Below are positions 25,998 through 38,581 of a stretch of 64,000 bases of DNA, in pieces. The stretch spans positions 5,642,963 through 5,706,962 of the forward strand of contig NC_135551.1 of the NCBI RefSeq assembly GCF_964340395.1. The letters are read 5' to 3'. The translations under genes were made by a program, and so were the position numbers. The stretch comes from Glandiceps talaboti (taxonomy: Eukaryota; Hemichordata; Enteropneusta; Spengelidae). The notes under the pieces were generated by a model. It searched no databases. It saw nothing but the letters and a program-made list of their open reading frames with translations, and had not been told where the DNA came from. Numbering within the stretch: the stretch's first letter is position 1; every line of letters begins with the position of its first letter.

Positions 25998-27272
25998 GTC
26001 TCTCTCTGTCTATCTGTCTGTCTGTCTGTCTGTCTGTCTATCATCTTCTGAAAACAAAGGCATGCACAAACCATTAAATTTTGTTGTACGTTGTAGTACC
26101 GGTACAGATTAAATGGCACATCATTTTCCCTAACCTTTACAAAAATAACAGGTAACAAATATATTACATCAAACCCGAATCAGTTGTTCTACTTGTAGTA
26201 ACTTTCAGAATTATTTTGATTTACAGAATGTTTTCAATGCGTAAACCACTTTTGGTTGTAACAGATGTAGACTTTGCTAAAGAGGTTCTGATTAAAAACT
26301 TCAATCATTTCAGAAACAGGACAGTAAGTACATATTATTAATTAACCATTCTGTTAGAAACTTTAACATTTGTATACAAATAGCAAAGTCTTATTTACTG
26401 CAACATGTACCAGAACCCTTGCTTCAGTGTGTAGACATACTATGACAGTTTTATTTACTGTAACATGTACCAGAATTTACTTGCTTTGACAGTGTGTACA
26501 CATACTATGACAGAATTTATACCCAGAGTATGTTACAATGGTACTGTTAAGATATGTCCTTTCATAATATTTGTTAAATTAGTGGCTTATTTGTAGGAAA
26601 TCCCTGGTATTGTAATATTCATTCTAATAATAATAAGAAATGGTAGGTACTCCAAATGATAATTCACCTGATAAAGACCATGTTGAATATTATGTCAAAT
26701 AACATCTCACCATGTTTCACTGTACATGTAATAGCAGTTGTTAAAACTATTATGTATTATCACATCACTGTGTTCTACTTCTTATTTTTATCTTTGCAGC
26801 CACCACCTATCACAATGAGACCACTCAATAAAGGATTGACAGTAATGAGAGGAAATGAATGGAAATATACAAGAAACTTATTGGCGCCAACATTTAGTAC
26901 AGGTAAAATGAAACAGGTGAGAGACCATACATGTTGACACACACATTCAGTACATAAAATGAAACAGGGAAGAATGAGATACTTATTGGCATACAAATTT
27001 ACAACCAGTAACACTGAAGTAAAGCACTTTCTCTATGTGCTACACATATAGCATTCATATCAAGTGTAAAAGTATACTGTTTCAATTGGTTTATTTACAA
27101 GCCTAGCATGTGGCCTTTCTAATGTAGTCAATTAGCAAATGAAACATTATACTTTTATAGTTGATATGGATATGCCATAAATGATTGTGGTACATGTAGA
27201 AAACACTTTACTTTGGTGTTAATTAAAATAAGGGTTGTAGTACAGATAAAATGAAACAGGTGAGTGCACGCA

Positions 27273-27320
<48 letters not shown>

Positions 27321-28559
27321 CGCACACACACTCACACACACACACGTGAACAATACCAAAATTAGCATATAGTTATGGTAAGTCTGATGTTTTAGCTGAT
27401 GTCATAGTAAATATGTATTAATTATTTTCAATTGATTGATTTTCTTAGATGATACCACTGATTGGTAGATGTGCTGACTCTTTGGTGAAAAATCTTGATA
27501 AATATTGTAAAGATGGTGAACCAGTGGAACTAAAGAGGTAAAAATGATATACCATGTTGTGAAATAATTAATGTAATTAGGTCACTACGTCATATATGAC
27601 CAATAGGATCGCAGCTTACAAAAAAGTGAGCAATTTCACCCAATCACGTTGGGTATATGATACTGGCAGAGCTATTCACTGACCATGCATTGAAAGTTGT
27701 CGTCAACACTTACATGTATTACGTCTTTATCGTCATGGGACTGGGTACATCATACTACATGTACAATATCATGTGTCACAATCCAATATACATTAAAAAC
27801 AGCTGTGCTTGTCACAGAGGAGAAGCCATTACCAATTCCTGCATTACCTAATGTAAATTCTAATTTTCTTGTCTTCTGCCAATGTCTGGTACTTTTTACT
27901 TTGAAATTCGTTTTATCAATGTTAATAAATGCAGAGATTACATCAAAGGCACCGCTCATGGTTTTTATCAATGTGCATTGGTTTGATAGTAGAAGTGAGT
28001 GAAAATGAAAGATTGCGACATTGTATGTTTCCAGCACATGTATTCTGTTTCAAGACATCTATTCTCCCAGTTCCGGATGGGCGAGTCAGAATTGTCGGAG
28101 CTTTTGATCAGTGTATTTAGACTGCACATTTGCAACACTCATAGTATGTATGAGGCATCGTTTTGGTCACAGTGAAAATAGGGTACGCGGCAAACCGCCC
28201 AACCCCAACTTTGGGGTTTGGGGGGCTTGAAACCGCCCAGGGCGCTTACCCGCGGAATTACGGTATGTATTTTGTTTTCACAACCATATTTTTATTTTGT
28301 TTTTCATACCCCATTCATGTCCATATTACTACCATCATCTCTGTCCGTTTACCCATATATGCAACCCATCTGATGAAACTTAGCTACTGTTTGAACCCAA
28401 TTACAGACTTAGTTCCTTTGGTGGCTAATTCTCATGTACGTGTCACACCCCTTCTTTGGAAGAAATTGCCACTAGAGCTGTGACAGAAACCCACAATTAA
28501 TGCCTTTAGGAAGAACCTCTAAATTTCACTTATTCATGAAAGCTTTCAGTATATAACTG

Positions 28560-28620
<61 letters not shown>

Positions 28621-31600
28621 GTTCTGTCTCTAATATCTTTCACAGCAAGTTTGGTGCCTATTCACTAGACTGTATAGCTAGCTGTGCATTTGGAGTGGAT
28701 GTGGATTCACAAAATAATCCTGATAGTCCCTTTGTAAAACATGCCAAGGATGCGAATAAATGGAGCATTATGGATCCAATGCTGATTCTATGCTGTAAGT
28801 ATTTTATGTATGAAAACATTTAATTGTTGTAAACCACAGCCTCTTGTATGACACTGTCCAAGATGCACCGTCACTGATGTTTTGCAGTGTTGCGAAATAA
28901 ATATCAGCTCAGGTTTGCGAAAATGGAAAATATCAGAATTATGAAATTCCTTCTTTCTGGTTCCCATATTGTATTCCAGGCAAAGATAAATTTATCATCA
29001 GATTGCAGAATGGGAGATTTGGGTCAAATATCAAAATGGACCAATGATGTCAAAGGTCAATATATATTTAAGTTCAAAGGTCAATATAATATTGAGGTCA
29101 AATGTTAGTAATAACTTGGCTATTTTGCATCATGACAACCCACATCGATATTAGAAAAGTTCTTTTAATGTGTCAAAATTTGTTTATTTAAAAATAAATT
29201 TCATTTTTTTATTAATACTTAGCATGATATACACAAATTAAATATTATAGAAACTTTGCAAACAATTCAAAAAATAATGTTACCTTATTGCTATCAGATT
29301 AGTGTAATATAAACTTCAATTTCTGACAAACAGTTTAGAAGAAGAAGAGTGTGTCTAAAGCTTTCGTCCATTCACTAAGGACTTTATTACTATACTGTAT
29401 TGTCTCTCTTTTTTTCAGTATTCATTCCATCCTTTGGTAAAGTGCTGGATTTATTCAACTATTCTGTCTTCCCCAAGGAAGTAATGAATTTCTTCTTCAA
29501 GGAAACTGCTGAGATTATAGAAATGAGGAGACAGGAAGAGACTCCAGTAAGTAGTAGTTAGCCCAGAGACACGGCTATCTGGGTTAGCCCAGAGACACGG
29601 CTATCTGGGTAAGCCCAGAGACACGGCTATCTGGGTTAGCCCAGAGACACGGCTATCTGGCTTTGTGGTGCTTGAAATATGAGTTAAAATGTTCCAAATT
29701 ACCATTATTTTTTCCCATTTTTCATAAATTATGCTCGTGGAGATATAAATATATTATTCCCCAATATTTTAATTCATTCAGCTGAAAAATACTCATGACC
29801 TAAGGGTTTGGATGGAGAGTTTGGACAGTCACTCACTACTCACCTAGTTACTCATAGGGACAATTAGGCCCCCTTAGGCTACTTCTATTTTCCTTGGCTA
29901 CATGAAAAAAAAATGTTAGGTAATGATATCTAATTATCTGATTTTTGATTAACATGTCATATTGCAGTCATAAAGATAAAAGATTTTATAGTTTGGCCAC
30001 TAGGGGGCATTGTTTGACAGCAAATTTTTGCCACAAATGCAGTGTAGGTTAGAATAATTCAGGCTGTAACATTTTTTTTTAAAAGCACCCTTTTCCAATG
30101 TTTATGGCAAATTTTGACAATATACTTGGTTAATTGAAATTACATATATATAATTGTTAGTTCTGTTTCAATCTTCTGTTTTCAATTGATAAAGTGAGTT
30201 TTGTTTATAATCATTTAGTTTACTTGTACTACTAGGTGTTTTGACATTCAAAGTGAAATGTTTAACCCACCCTGGGGTGCCCTCAAACATTCAAATATGG
30301 CTAAAAAGTTCAATGGTAAGGCCATTCCAGACTGCAAACAGGAAATTGAGAATACAGCGCCCTCACTCAAATTGGGGGTATCATCACCTCATAGTACCAT
30401 TTCTTAAGAGCTTTGTCCCTTGGTATTCTGTAGAAGTGCAAATCAGGGATGTTTTTGTATTGTTCAGACATCAAGGAAAGCAGCAGTGCTCTATGATTAA
30501 CCAAGTAACCTATACCATGTATACCCCAAAAAATACACACACACAGACAGGAAGTATACTAGTGCCATCATGACAAATTTTGGACGTTGTTTTCTCTGAA
30601 AAACTCCCCCAATATGTTGAACTGTTGTAAGATTTATCAGTTTATTTGTACCATTATTACAGAGGACAGATTTTCTTCAGTTGATGTTAAATGCTCACAA
30701 TGTGTCAGCTGAGAGTGGGGATGATGGAGCTGAGAAAGTAGATAATGACACTGGTTACTATCGGAAACGTGGCATGACTAATGACGAAATCATGTCAAAT
30801 GTAAGTAGGAGATGAAATCTGGAAGAATTACTGAATTTGGGTGAAACTGAGCTGAAACAGTGTGATGGTGTTACCATGGCAATATCAACAAACTAAGATA
30901 GACACAGCCTAAAACTAGGACGCAAAATCTGAAATAATTACTGAATTTGGGTGAAACTGAGCTGAAAAAGTGTGATGCTATCTTATTACTATGGAAACTG
31001 CTATTGGCAAACTCATAGACACATTCAAACTAAAACTATTGTTGTTGCATGTGGTGAAATAATTATATACAACTTTACTCTGCAATTCTATCTATAAATA
31101 ATATCGCCATGAACCACATACATTTCAAGCTCAAATATTTAAAGGGTACTTCAGAGCTCCTTGTAATTCATCCAGTTCTGTCAAAGAAATCAAGTTCTGA
31201 GAAGGTTAGTAAGGACATATTTGATTATACGGTACATGACAATAGAGAAGTTTAGATGTGCGTATTTACGTGTTTTCTATACCTGTAGTGTCAAAGTCAT
31301 GTGATTCAAAGCAACGTATGGCGTTCTGTATCAGACGATGTTACATCAAAATGGCAGTCTACATGTAACTGTAAATACATGTCAAGTTTTTGTCATTTTT
31401 CTTCCATTAAATGACATTTTTTTATATGAAAGTTTGGAAACACAACTGTAAACTAATCAATCAGTTTTCGTTAGTTGCATGAAAAATGACGAAAGTACCG
31501 AAATGTTTGGAAAACAAAGTCATGTGTTTGGCCTTCTGGATAGAAGATGTCAACATGTGCAGATTCCAATGTCTTTCACATTTGTGTTCTGAATGCGTAA

Positions 31601-34600
31601 CTAAAAACAACTTTGTGTGCCTGTACGATAATTCTCCTATATCTCTAATAGCTGCTGGTCTCAGTACTTATAGTGTGACAGAACTTGATTTCTATGACGG
31701 AACTTGAGCTCTTGACAGGCCCGCCGATGAAGAGGAACTCAGTCTGCCCTTGAAATATTTGCCTTAGAAATGTATACCATACGCTTGGCAATGATAGTAG
31801 TTATATACAAAGAGAAAGTGTCAAACCAGAACTGTAGTAAAATAATGGTGATTGATTCCATGTCTGTCTTTACTATTCTCTCTCTAGTCACTGACATTCT
31901 TCCTGGGTTCATATGAAACTACTAGTACTTGTCTTGGCTTCACAGCGTATCTTTTGGCAACTCATCCTGAGATACAAGACAAAGTCATACAAGAAGTAGA
32001 TAGCATTGTAGCTCAACATGGCAGTGTAACGTATGATGCACTTAATCAGATGGTGTACCTAGACATGGTGTTCTCAGAATGTTTACGGTTATATCCTCCA
32101 GGAACCTAGTAAGTCTTATGGACCCTTAGCCTTGTAGTAACTTTCAGCCATGTACCCCCTAGCTATCTCAAAATGCACTTAATCAAATGGTGTATCTATA
32201 GAGATGGTGTTCTCAGAAAGTATATGGTTATATCCTCCAGCAACCTAGTGAGTCTTAACATTTGTATCCCTAGCTGTGTAGTAAAGTTTAACATATACCC
32301 CTAGCTGTGTAGAAAGTTTAACAAGTACCCCTAGCTGTCTACATGTAGTAAGTTTTACATATACCCCTCGCTGTGTAGAAAGTTTAACATGTACCCCTAT
32401 AGTTGTGTATTAAATTTAATATGTACCCCTAGCTGTGTAGTAAGTTTTACACGTACTCCTAGCTGTGTAGTAAATTTAACATGAGCACACCTAGCTGTCT
32501 ACATGGAGTAAGTTAGTATGTATGGCATAGCTGTATAGGAAATCTTAACTATACCCCAAGCTCATAGTAAATATTGACAGTTCCCCTATCTGTCTAGTAA
32601 CAAGTCATAACCTGTACACTTAGCCTCATAGTAAGTTTCAGCCATGTACCTCCTTGCTGTCTATAAAGTCATAACACATTGAAGTTAACAAGTCTAGTGA
32701 CATCACATATATACAACCTTAGAAATCTGGCTAACAATAATTAATACATACCATTAGCTGTTTATCAACATGTACCCCCTAGGTATCTCATAAGTCCTGG
32801 AATGTGTACCGTTAGCTATCCAGTAAGTCCTGATACATACCCCATATGGTCTGACATGTACCCCTATTGAGAAAGGGATTTATACAAAAATATATAGTGT
32901 CTAGTATATCCATCAAGTGATTCTCACTAGTGCTTTGTTATATAGTAACTACTATCACAACTATAAACGCTCTCAAAAAGGTATGTCATCTTGACTTGAT
33001 AGTCTCAATACTCAATACTTTGCTTTATTGCAAGTCAAAGTCACAAAGTTTGAAGTGTAAACACCACAATGGTTTCATGTCTGTTGTGCATTATGCATGT
33101 TACCAGCCCCATCTCAAGTTCTAACCAAACAATACAACTCGTTTATTTATCACTTTTATGTATGATTCAAACCATACCGTGAAGTTGAAGTCATACTTTA
33201 CAGATTATATTCTGTTTCTAATGATAATTTGTTTCTTATTTCAGTTTGGATAGAATATGTGAGAAAGACATTATAATTCGTGACATTCCAATAAATAAAG
33301 GTGTAACTGTAGCCATTAATTTATGGGTAATTCAGCATGATCCTGAAATCTACCCAGAACCTGACAAATTCATACCAGAGAGGTACCGTAACATTAATTT
33401 GTTCTTTTAATGTCTTCACTTTCACTTTTCTTATGTTGACATGCATTTTGTTTTCTCTGCTACTTAAAAAAGAAAGATACCGACTACTTCAATAATATGT
33501 GGATATTTTGAGGAGCAAATATGCATAAACTTTGATATAATTAAAAAAATGTAGCTTGGAATAAATACACCTCTCACATATAGTGATGTTCAGGAAATAA
33601 AACTTTTATATACTTATCGGCTGAAACACTTTCAATCTATGCAGCAAGACATTAATAGTTGATGGAAGGGGGTATGGTAAGGTTAGAGGAGGGGATAGTA
33701 AGAGGATGCTAAGGGGAGGGTGTGGTAAGGGGAGGGGATGGTAAGGTTAGGGGAGGGGATGGTAAGGTTAGAGGAGGGGATGGTAAGGTTAGGGGAGAGG
33801 ATGCTAAGTGGAGGGTGTGGTAAGGTTAGGGGAGGGGATGGTAGATTTTGGTGAATACAGAGATAGGTACAAGTACATTATAATCTATGTAGTGTTTTTG
33901 TGAATGGCTGGGAATCCAGGTATAATAAATGGGGATATCTGATAAAAGCTGGCATAGTTTACCATACATTATAACGTAATATTGGTAGAGAACCCTGGTA
34001 AAATGACAGGAACTCAGGTAGATTTTTCCTACTTACCAACCATAACAAATTAATAGTAATAATTACAATATTTTTAAGTTAGCTTAGGTTAGGGTAAATG
34101 TGTATACAAATGTAGGTATTATAATACATGTCTGTTTTGTTATCATGTATAGGTACAGTACAGAAGAGAAAGCCAATCGTCCTACAATGACCTGGTTACC
34201 ATTTGGTGCTGGACCTAGAAACTGTATTGGTAGTAGATTTGCTTTGATGGAATCTAAGATGGCTATTGCATCAATACTTCAACATTTCACATTTAATACA
34301 TGTGAAGACACAGAGGTTAGTATGATAACATACCAGAAACAAAACCACTAAAATCTTGTATTGACAACAATCCTTACAAATTTATTACACCAATATCTTC
34401 CTGTGCACTTTGTACAACATTCTTTACACAGAAAACTAGTACTAAGTAGATATAATTATGCCAAATAAAAAAATTGTGTTTCTGATAACCCATATAATAT
34501 AAGCTGCCGACCCTAAACCTTTTTTACATGCAAAAAGGTAAAATAATGACAATTTCTCTTTCCCAGTAGATTTTCTTGCCAAAGTATCTTTAGTTACTTT

Positions 34601-35539
34601 TTTTTAAATCACATTCCAGAGAGAAATGGTGTCATTTCAGTCTATAACAGCAAAGTCTGCATATTGTGTTTATCTACTTCTGAATCTCATAACTGTCTTC
34701 ATTTACTTCTTTTACACCTCATCAACTGTTACAGAAGTATTGTGACTAACAAGTATCTTGTCTTTGGCTTAAAGTGATTAAAAAATATAAAATGTAAAAT
34801 AAAATGAAATCACAAAGTACCTACCCTATTTTCTAAAGTCACGTTATCAGAAACCAACATTTTTGTTGTTTTTGCATTAGACAAGTTTTTTATATCATTG
34901 TTCATTTAAATGGACACTAATTTAATTGCAATCACAGAATGGTAGCATCTTAGTCTTAATTTTGGGTAATTGTGATAACTTTTAAAAGTGACCGTAGGTC
35001 ACATACCTGACAGCTTGTCCTGTATGCCATATGGAGAGGTATAACCATTCTTTGCCTTGTGGTTGGTAACATTCTCAGCTCAGATCGGTGGTCAGTCTTA
35101 CTACTACTAGACTAGGTGGCATATCTATAAGTTTTTCGCAAGTGATGACACATTGAACCCCATGTCTAACTTTAATATGAACTGTGTATGGAAAGGGACA
35201 TGCAGTGTTTTCAATTTGTAGACGTCCATGATCTGCCAGTAAATATTTTCAGGACTTCAAGTATTTACTTTATCTTTATTGCAGGTTGATTATATCCATA
35301 TAAGCAATGCACTGCTATCACCAAACTACATGTACCGTGATTACAATATATTTTAGTTTTTGTCATAACTTAGGACACCACAGTTGTACATGTATACAAA
35401 TCACCATTCTAGTAATACTGATTTTAAATGTTTTGATTTTAATTTCTATTTTATATTGTAGATTCCTCCAGTGGTTGGTAAGATGGGTGGTTTGGCACCA
35501 CCAAAGGGCTTCACACTCAAGATTAAAAACAGGAAATAG
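24357..35539 (+). CDS. CYP3-like cytochrome P450 (complete, 13 exons)
   Basis: Coding exons: 24357-24439, 24679-24775, 25285-25343, 26227-26323, 26800-26916, 27449-27537, 28646-28794, 29419-29546, 30663-30800, 31888-32108, 33245-33382, 34153-34315, 35462-35539. All junctions are GT-AG and phases agree, giving 518 aa, the usual size. Order of motifs: N-terminal membrane anchor (about 8-28), proline hinge GIPGPKP, C-helix WKYTR (W133, R137), I-helix [10 protein letters not shown] (325-334), ExxR ECLR (383-386), PERY, and heme loop [10 protein letters not shown] with ligand C463. The wording (FGAYS, LAPTF, ATHPE, YLDMV) is that of clan 3/CYP3A proteins: ER-bound haem monooxygenases, often xenobiotic- or steroid-oxidising. 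The substrate cannot be told. Oddity: the usual AGYETT reads GSYETT. Confidence 0.93.
25135..25212 (+). repeat. (ATGT)(GT)(CTGT)n microsatellite in P450 intron 2
   Basis: A short compound tract about 70 bases upstream of the exon 3 acceptor. Confidence 0.9.
25597..26041 (+). repeat. (CTGT)n microsatellite in P450 intron 3
   Basis: About 445 bases dominated by CTGT with CTGC, TGTG and TCTC interruptions, ending about 185 bases before the exon 4 acceptor. Frames on both strands read only Ser/Val/Cys or Thr/Asp/Arg/Gln repeats. Confidence 0.96.
26391..26516 (+). repeat. Two-copy ~60-bp tandem duplication in intron 4
   Basis: TTATTTACTGCAACATGTAC...ACATACTATGACAG occurs twice in a row with few differences. 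Confidence 0.75.
26950..27265 (+). repeat. Partial copies of P450 exon 5 3' end in intron 5
   Basis: The exon 5 end plus donor (AGTACAGGTAAAATGAAACA/G, GTGAG) is echoed at about 26947-26972, at about 26977-27010 (ACTTATTGGC-like part only) and at about 27238-27262. The last copy keeps an intact AAACAG/GTGAGT donor. Confidence 0.65.
27272..27345 (+). repeat. (CA)n microsatellite
   Basis: About 70 bases of CA with G/T interruptions in intron 5. Confidence 0.95.
28178..28262. repeat. GC-rich imperfect palindrome in intron 6
   Basis: CCGCCCAACCCCAA faces TTGGGGTTTGGGGGGC, with outer GGGTACGCGG and TTACCCGCGG also complementary. It is a GC island in otherwise AT-rich intron sequence and is probably the end of a transposable element. 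Confidence 0.55.
28340..28617 (+). pseudogene. LINE 3' end with (TTGA)n tail in intron 6
   Basis: The block ACTGTTTGAACCCAAT...TTTGGTGGC matches 22160-22260, i.e. the C-terminal coding region of a CR1/jockey-type LINE. It ends in about 15 TTGA units. The tail stops about 28 bases before exon 7 of the P450. Confidence 0.7.
29557..29662 (+). repeat. 26-bp tandem repeat, 4 copies, after exon 8
   Basis: The unit is TTAGCCCAGAGACACGGCTA plus TCTGGG. Each unit is itself a small hairpin, CCCAGA facing TCTGGG. The array begins about 10 bases after the exon 8 splice donor. Confidence 0.85.
29660..29782 (+). repeat. Dispersed repeat shared with the right window edge
   Basis: TGCTTGAAATATGAGTTAAAA...AATTCATTCA is collinear with 63886-64000. 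Confidence 0.55.
29997..30009 (+). promoter_or_regulatory. CTCF-like core motif
   Basis: CCACTAGGGGGCA fits the bilaterian CTCF core at every position. It lies in P450 intron 8. A one-mismatch version in a similar context is at about 47606. Binding is not shown; the motif may simply be part of a dispersed repeat. Confidence 0.35.
32160..32255 (+). pseudogene. Degenerate duplicate of P450 exon 10 3' end
   Basis: About 80 bases of exon 10 plus its donor and the start of intron 10 are repeated just downstream. The copy keeps ATGGTGTTCTCAGAA and GTTATATCCTCCAG and a GTGAGT donor. It has an in-frame TAG (CTATAG) and has lost the ExxR glutamate and arginine codons. It cannot replace the exon. Confidence 0.8.
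32256..32860 (+). repeat. Degenerate tandem repeat in intron 10
   Basis: About fifteen diverged units of 30-50 bases based on ACCCCTAGCTGTGTAGTAAG. They descend from intron sequence next to the exon 10 donor (CTTAGCCTTGTAGTAACTTT) and so extend the exon 10 duplication. Confidence 0.75.
33660..33845 (+). repeat. ~21-bp G-rich minisatellite in intron 11
   Basis: About nine units of GGGGAGGGGATGGTAAGGTT with variants. The plus strand carries repeated GGGG tracts that could form quadruplexes. Confidence 0.85.
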
Positions 35540-36530
35540 ACATATCACATTAGCAATGTTTTCTGTTTTACTTTCATTCACTATACACTTGTGAAAGTAT
35601 GATGGCCAGAGAGAAAAGACTGCAAGCAATTGTTAAATACACCAAGTATGTCACACGTCTTGTACTCTCATGACATCATTCTAGGATTCTATTATAGTAC
35701 TGTACTCTTAGACTAGATCAAGGATGAAGGTCAATTAGTCTTTTTATTTTGATGAATTTGTAGTTTTGTGATTGAGGGAAAATGATAGTATGTAAGTTTT
35801 CAATTTTTGCAGTTCCGTATAGTTAGCCGAAATCTCTTGAAGTAAATCGGAAGGGAACTGACTGAAAAGGGTCATTTTAAGGTGTTTGCAGACACTTTTT
35901 TAAAGTTTTAAAACCAGAATACATTTCACAAACATGTCGTCTAGCAAAATAGCAATAGTGATTGTGAGCATTTTGAATCACCTTTGAAATCACTTGTTTG
36001 CAGTGTAGTCTTGTCAATCATTAGTACTTTAATACGTCAGCTAGTGCCTTACTTAGCCATCAGAGATGATATTACTTGAATACTATAATATTTGACTTTT
36101 GACGAATATAAAGTGTGTTCCACCGCCAACGTTCTGTACTCTACTACCATCAGCGTTCCGTACAACCCATAGAAGAGTTTAAAGGTTAACCCGTCAGTTT
36201 CCTATAGTTCTTAGTATAAGCGTTGCGACCTAGTTACTATAATTCCAGCATTCTTAGGATAATTTCTGGTTTTAGTACAGGATTTCATTGTTTCAAAATT
36301 TGACCCCCCCCCCCCATTCATTAGCTCTGGACCAACTTTTTTCTATAGCTCTGCCAGACAACTGGTTTTTTTTTTTCACAATCTAAAATTTAATCTGAAT
36401 CCATCACTGAGGGCCTTTTAAGATGTAAGTGAGAAAAAGTTTCAATAAAAGTGGGTTGTTGTTTGCTTTATAAAACTTCTGACAAGCTGACAAGCGACAA
36501 GAAAACTAGAAATGATGGTCTTTTTCAGAG
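35540..36530. other. P450 3' UTR and flank
   Basis: No further coding sequence. AATAAA at 36444-36449 is a possible polyadenylation signal, about 0.9 kb after the stop codon. Confidence 0.35.
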
Positions 36531-36534
36531 TTAT

Positions 36535-36830
36535 GTAAATTTATAAACTAACACTATACGAAAAGTCAAATTTACCCACCTTTACCCAACCTGTGACCCA
36601 CCTAACTACCACCTCTGTCAAGGGGTAGTACAAGAAGTGACACTTTTGACTGTCTACAGTCCCCAGGGGAGAGATCACCAGGAGTAAATTAAGTCAAAGG
36701 TGTCACTTCGTCTCATACTCGCCACATTTACACATCCTCTGCTAAAGATTTACCCCGTTTAAAGACATGGTCAAATATGATTTTTTGTATAGTGTAAACT
36801 TGCATTAGTTTACATTCTCTAAATATTTGT
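36535..36830. mobile_element. Palindromic MITE (~295 bp)
   Basis: The left end AAACTAACACTATACGAAAA and right end TTTTTTGTATAGTGTAAACT are inverted. Inside, AGAAGTGACACTTTTGACT faces AGTCAAAGGTGTCACTTC. It has two nested inverted arms and no coding capacity. Confidence 0.65.
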
Positions 36831-38580
36831 AAACTGACATATAGGCTGTGATGTGACTGTGTACAAAGTTGAAAACAAGGGTGGGGTGGGTGCTATCTGA
36901 ATAAATTAACATTACATGTACATTAATATATAGATTTATAAGATATATTTATACATGTTTATTATATATTAGTGTGCGTGCACAAAATTAGTATGGATAG
37001 TTATATCACGAAACACTTTCAATTCCAGTAAATCACTTTAACAGGCAAGTGGATGTCAATTGTGACAGTGGGGCTATTTTCAAGTTGGTGAGGTGTCAAC
37101 TTAAAAAGTCCTCCGACCTTTACAATATACATTACTTAAATGCCGATTATGTTGTAGAAGAGTGTGTGTAAAAGTTATAGAGAGACGAGACAGCTTATGG
37201 GTTAAATTGAAAGCTAAGATTCGTCGTTGGTGGCGCTCTTGTTAAACCTTAGCTACAGCGATCTAGATTGGAATGGTGTACCTACACTACAGACCACAGG
37301 GACACGTAGTATATTTCTATGCAATAATAGGAAGCTATACTTGTACCATCTTTCTAGAAATCTAATTTGTAAATCTATTTACGATAATTGAAAATCATTT
37401 TATGAAAAGAAAGTAAACAACTTTATATATCAATAATCACTTTATTCATATTTTTCTGGAAATCATGATTCTGGCAGCAAACCATTCAAACAATGTGTAA
37501 TTTATAAGAGTTGAGTAACTTTTACAAAAAATGAAACGTGAAATGAATTACTTTCTCTCAGTATATCTATATTTTGAATATCTTTAGTATGACACAATAT
37601 GTGAATCTGTTCAAGTTAAAGGCCAATAATTCAATCCCAGGTTTTCACAGTGTTATCTTAGTGGAGCCACAAGAATTGCACCAAATTATTCCCTTGTTCA
37701 GGACCATTGTGTTCTATAACTTTTTCCTGACTACTATTTTCTCACCCAAACTTTAATCATTGTTATAGGGCATTTACAATTAAAGGCCAGGGATTCAGTC
37801 CCAGGTTCTTACAGTAAAAAATAAAGAATCCATAAAGATTACATAGAATAGTCTTTCTTTCTGGACCAATTTTTTTCTATACCTCTGCTAGACAACTGTT
37901 TTTCTTGTACAAATTTGTATTTTAATCTGAACAGAACCTGTAAAATCAAGATACATTTTTGAAGCATTTCTATACAAGAATAAATGCTACTTTTACAATC
38001 TATAAGTAAGTATTGATGTGGTTTTGTTCATCACTTGATAAATATTAAATACAGTATGGTTGCACATCAGAGGTTGTTTCTAAACAAGCGACCTATCGGT
38101 CAGAATAGCTCCGCCGTTTTTTTTAATTTTATTTTTTATTTTGGTGACATGTAGAAGTGGTTCAGTTCTTCAGCTCTTCACTATGCAGTTTTGTTTTAGC
38201 GATGCAATAAAGTGGTTAGTGGTTCATATGATGTCTCACTATAAAACACATTTTACACAGAAGTTGGTAATGTATTGTACTTTTATACCATAGTCACCAT
38301 TTTATAACAAAAATCTACTGTTATGAAAAATTGCACAAAATCTCAGAAAAAAAATGACTGGGAAATGCACACAAGAAAAAGAAAAATAAGAGGAATTTGA
38401 GGTTGGCTATAAATAATTCCAGTGTCTTACAGCTTTAACCCTGGAAAATTTTAATGATGAATGAAATAAACTAGGGATCTAAAATAATTTTGAGGCAATT
38501 TCAATTTCAATTTTCTAACAAATTTACCAAGTCAACAACATTCAACTTGTACAAGTTGTAGTAGATATATATAGGGAAGA
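36831..38580. other. Intergenic, short dispersed duplications
   Basis: The CTCTGGACCAA...TAGACAACTG block occurs at about 36324-36410 and 37855-37935. The AAAGGCCAATAATTCAATCC block at 37618 recurs at 37772. No gene is seen. Confidence 0.45.
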
Positions 38581-38581
38581 A

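Noticed and set aside
25460-26158. 232-residue Thr/Asp/Arg/Gln-rich protein and its plus-strand counterparts
   Set aside because: Translation of the CTGT microsatellite within P450 intron 3; all frames stay open because the unit contains no stop.
27697-28037. Overlapping ~100-codon frames on both strands in P450 intron 6
   Set aside because: No recognisable domain, no splice signals, and the region is bordered by repeats.
32160-32255. Alternative exon 10 of the P450
   Set aside because: In-frame stop and loss of the ExxR residues; it is a degenerate duplicate.
35285-35360. Possible extra P450 exon after TTATTGCAG
   Set aside because: Exon 12 joins directly to 35462 in phase 0 and gives the expected CYP3-like C-terminus; the extra segment has no family similarity and no donor.
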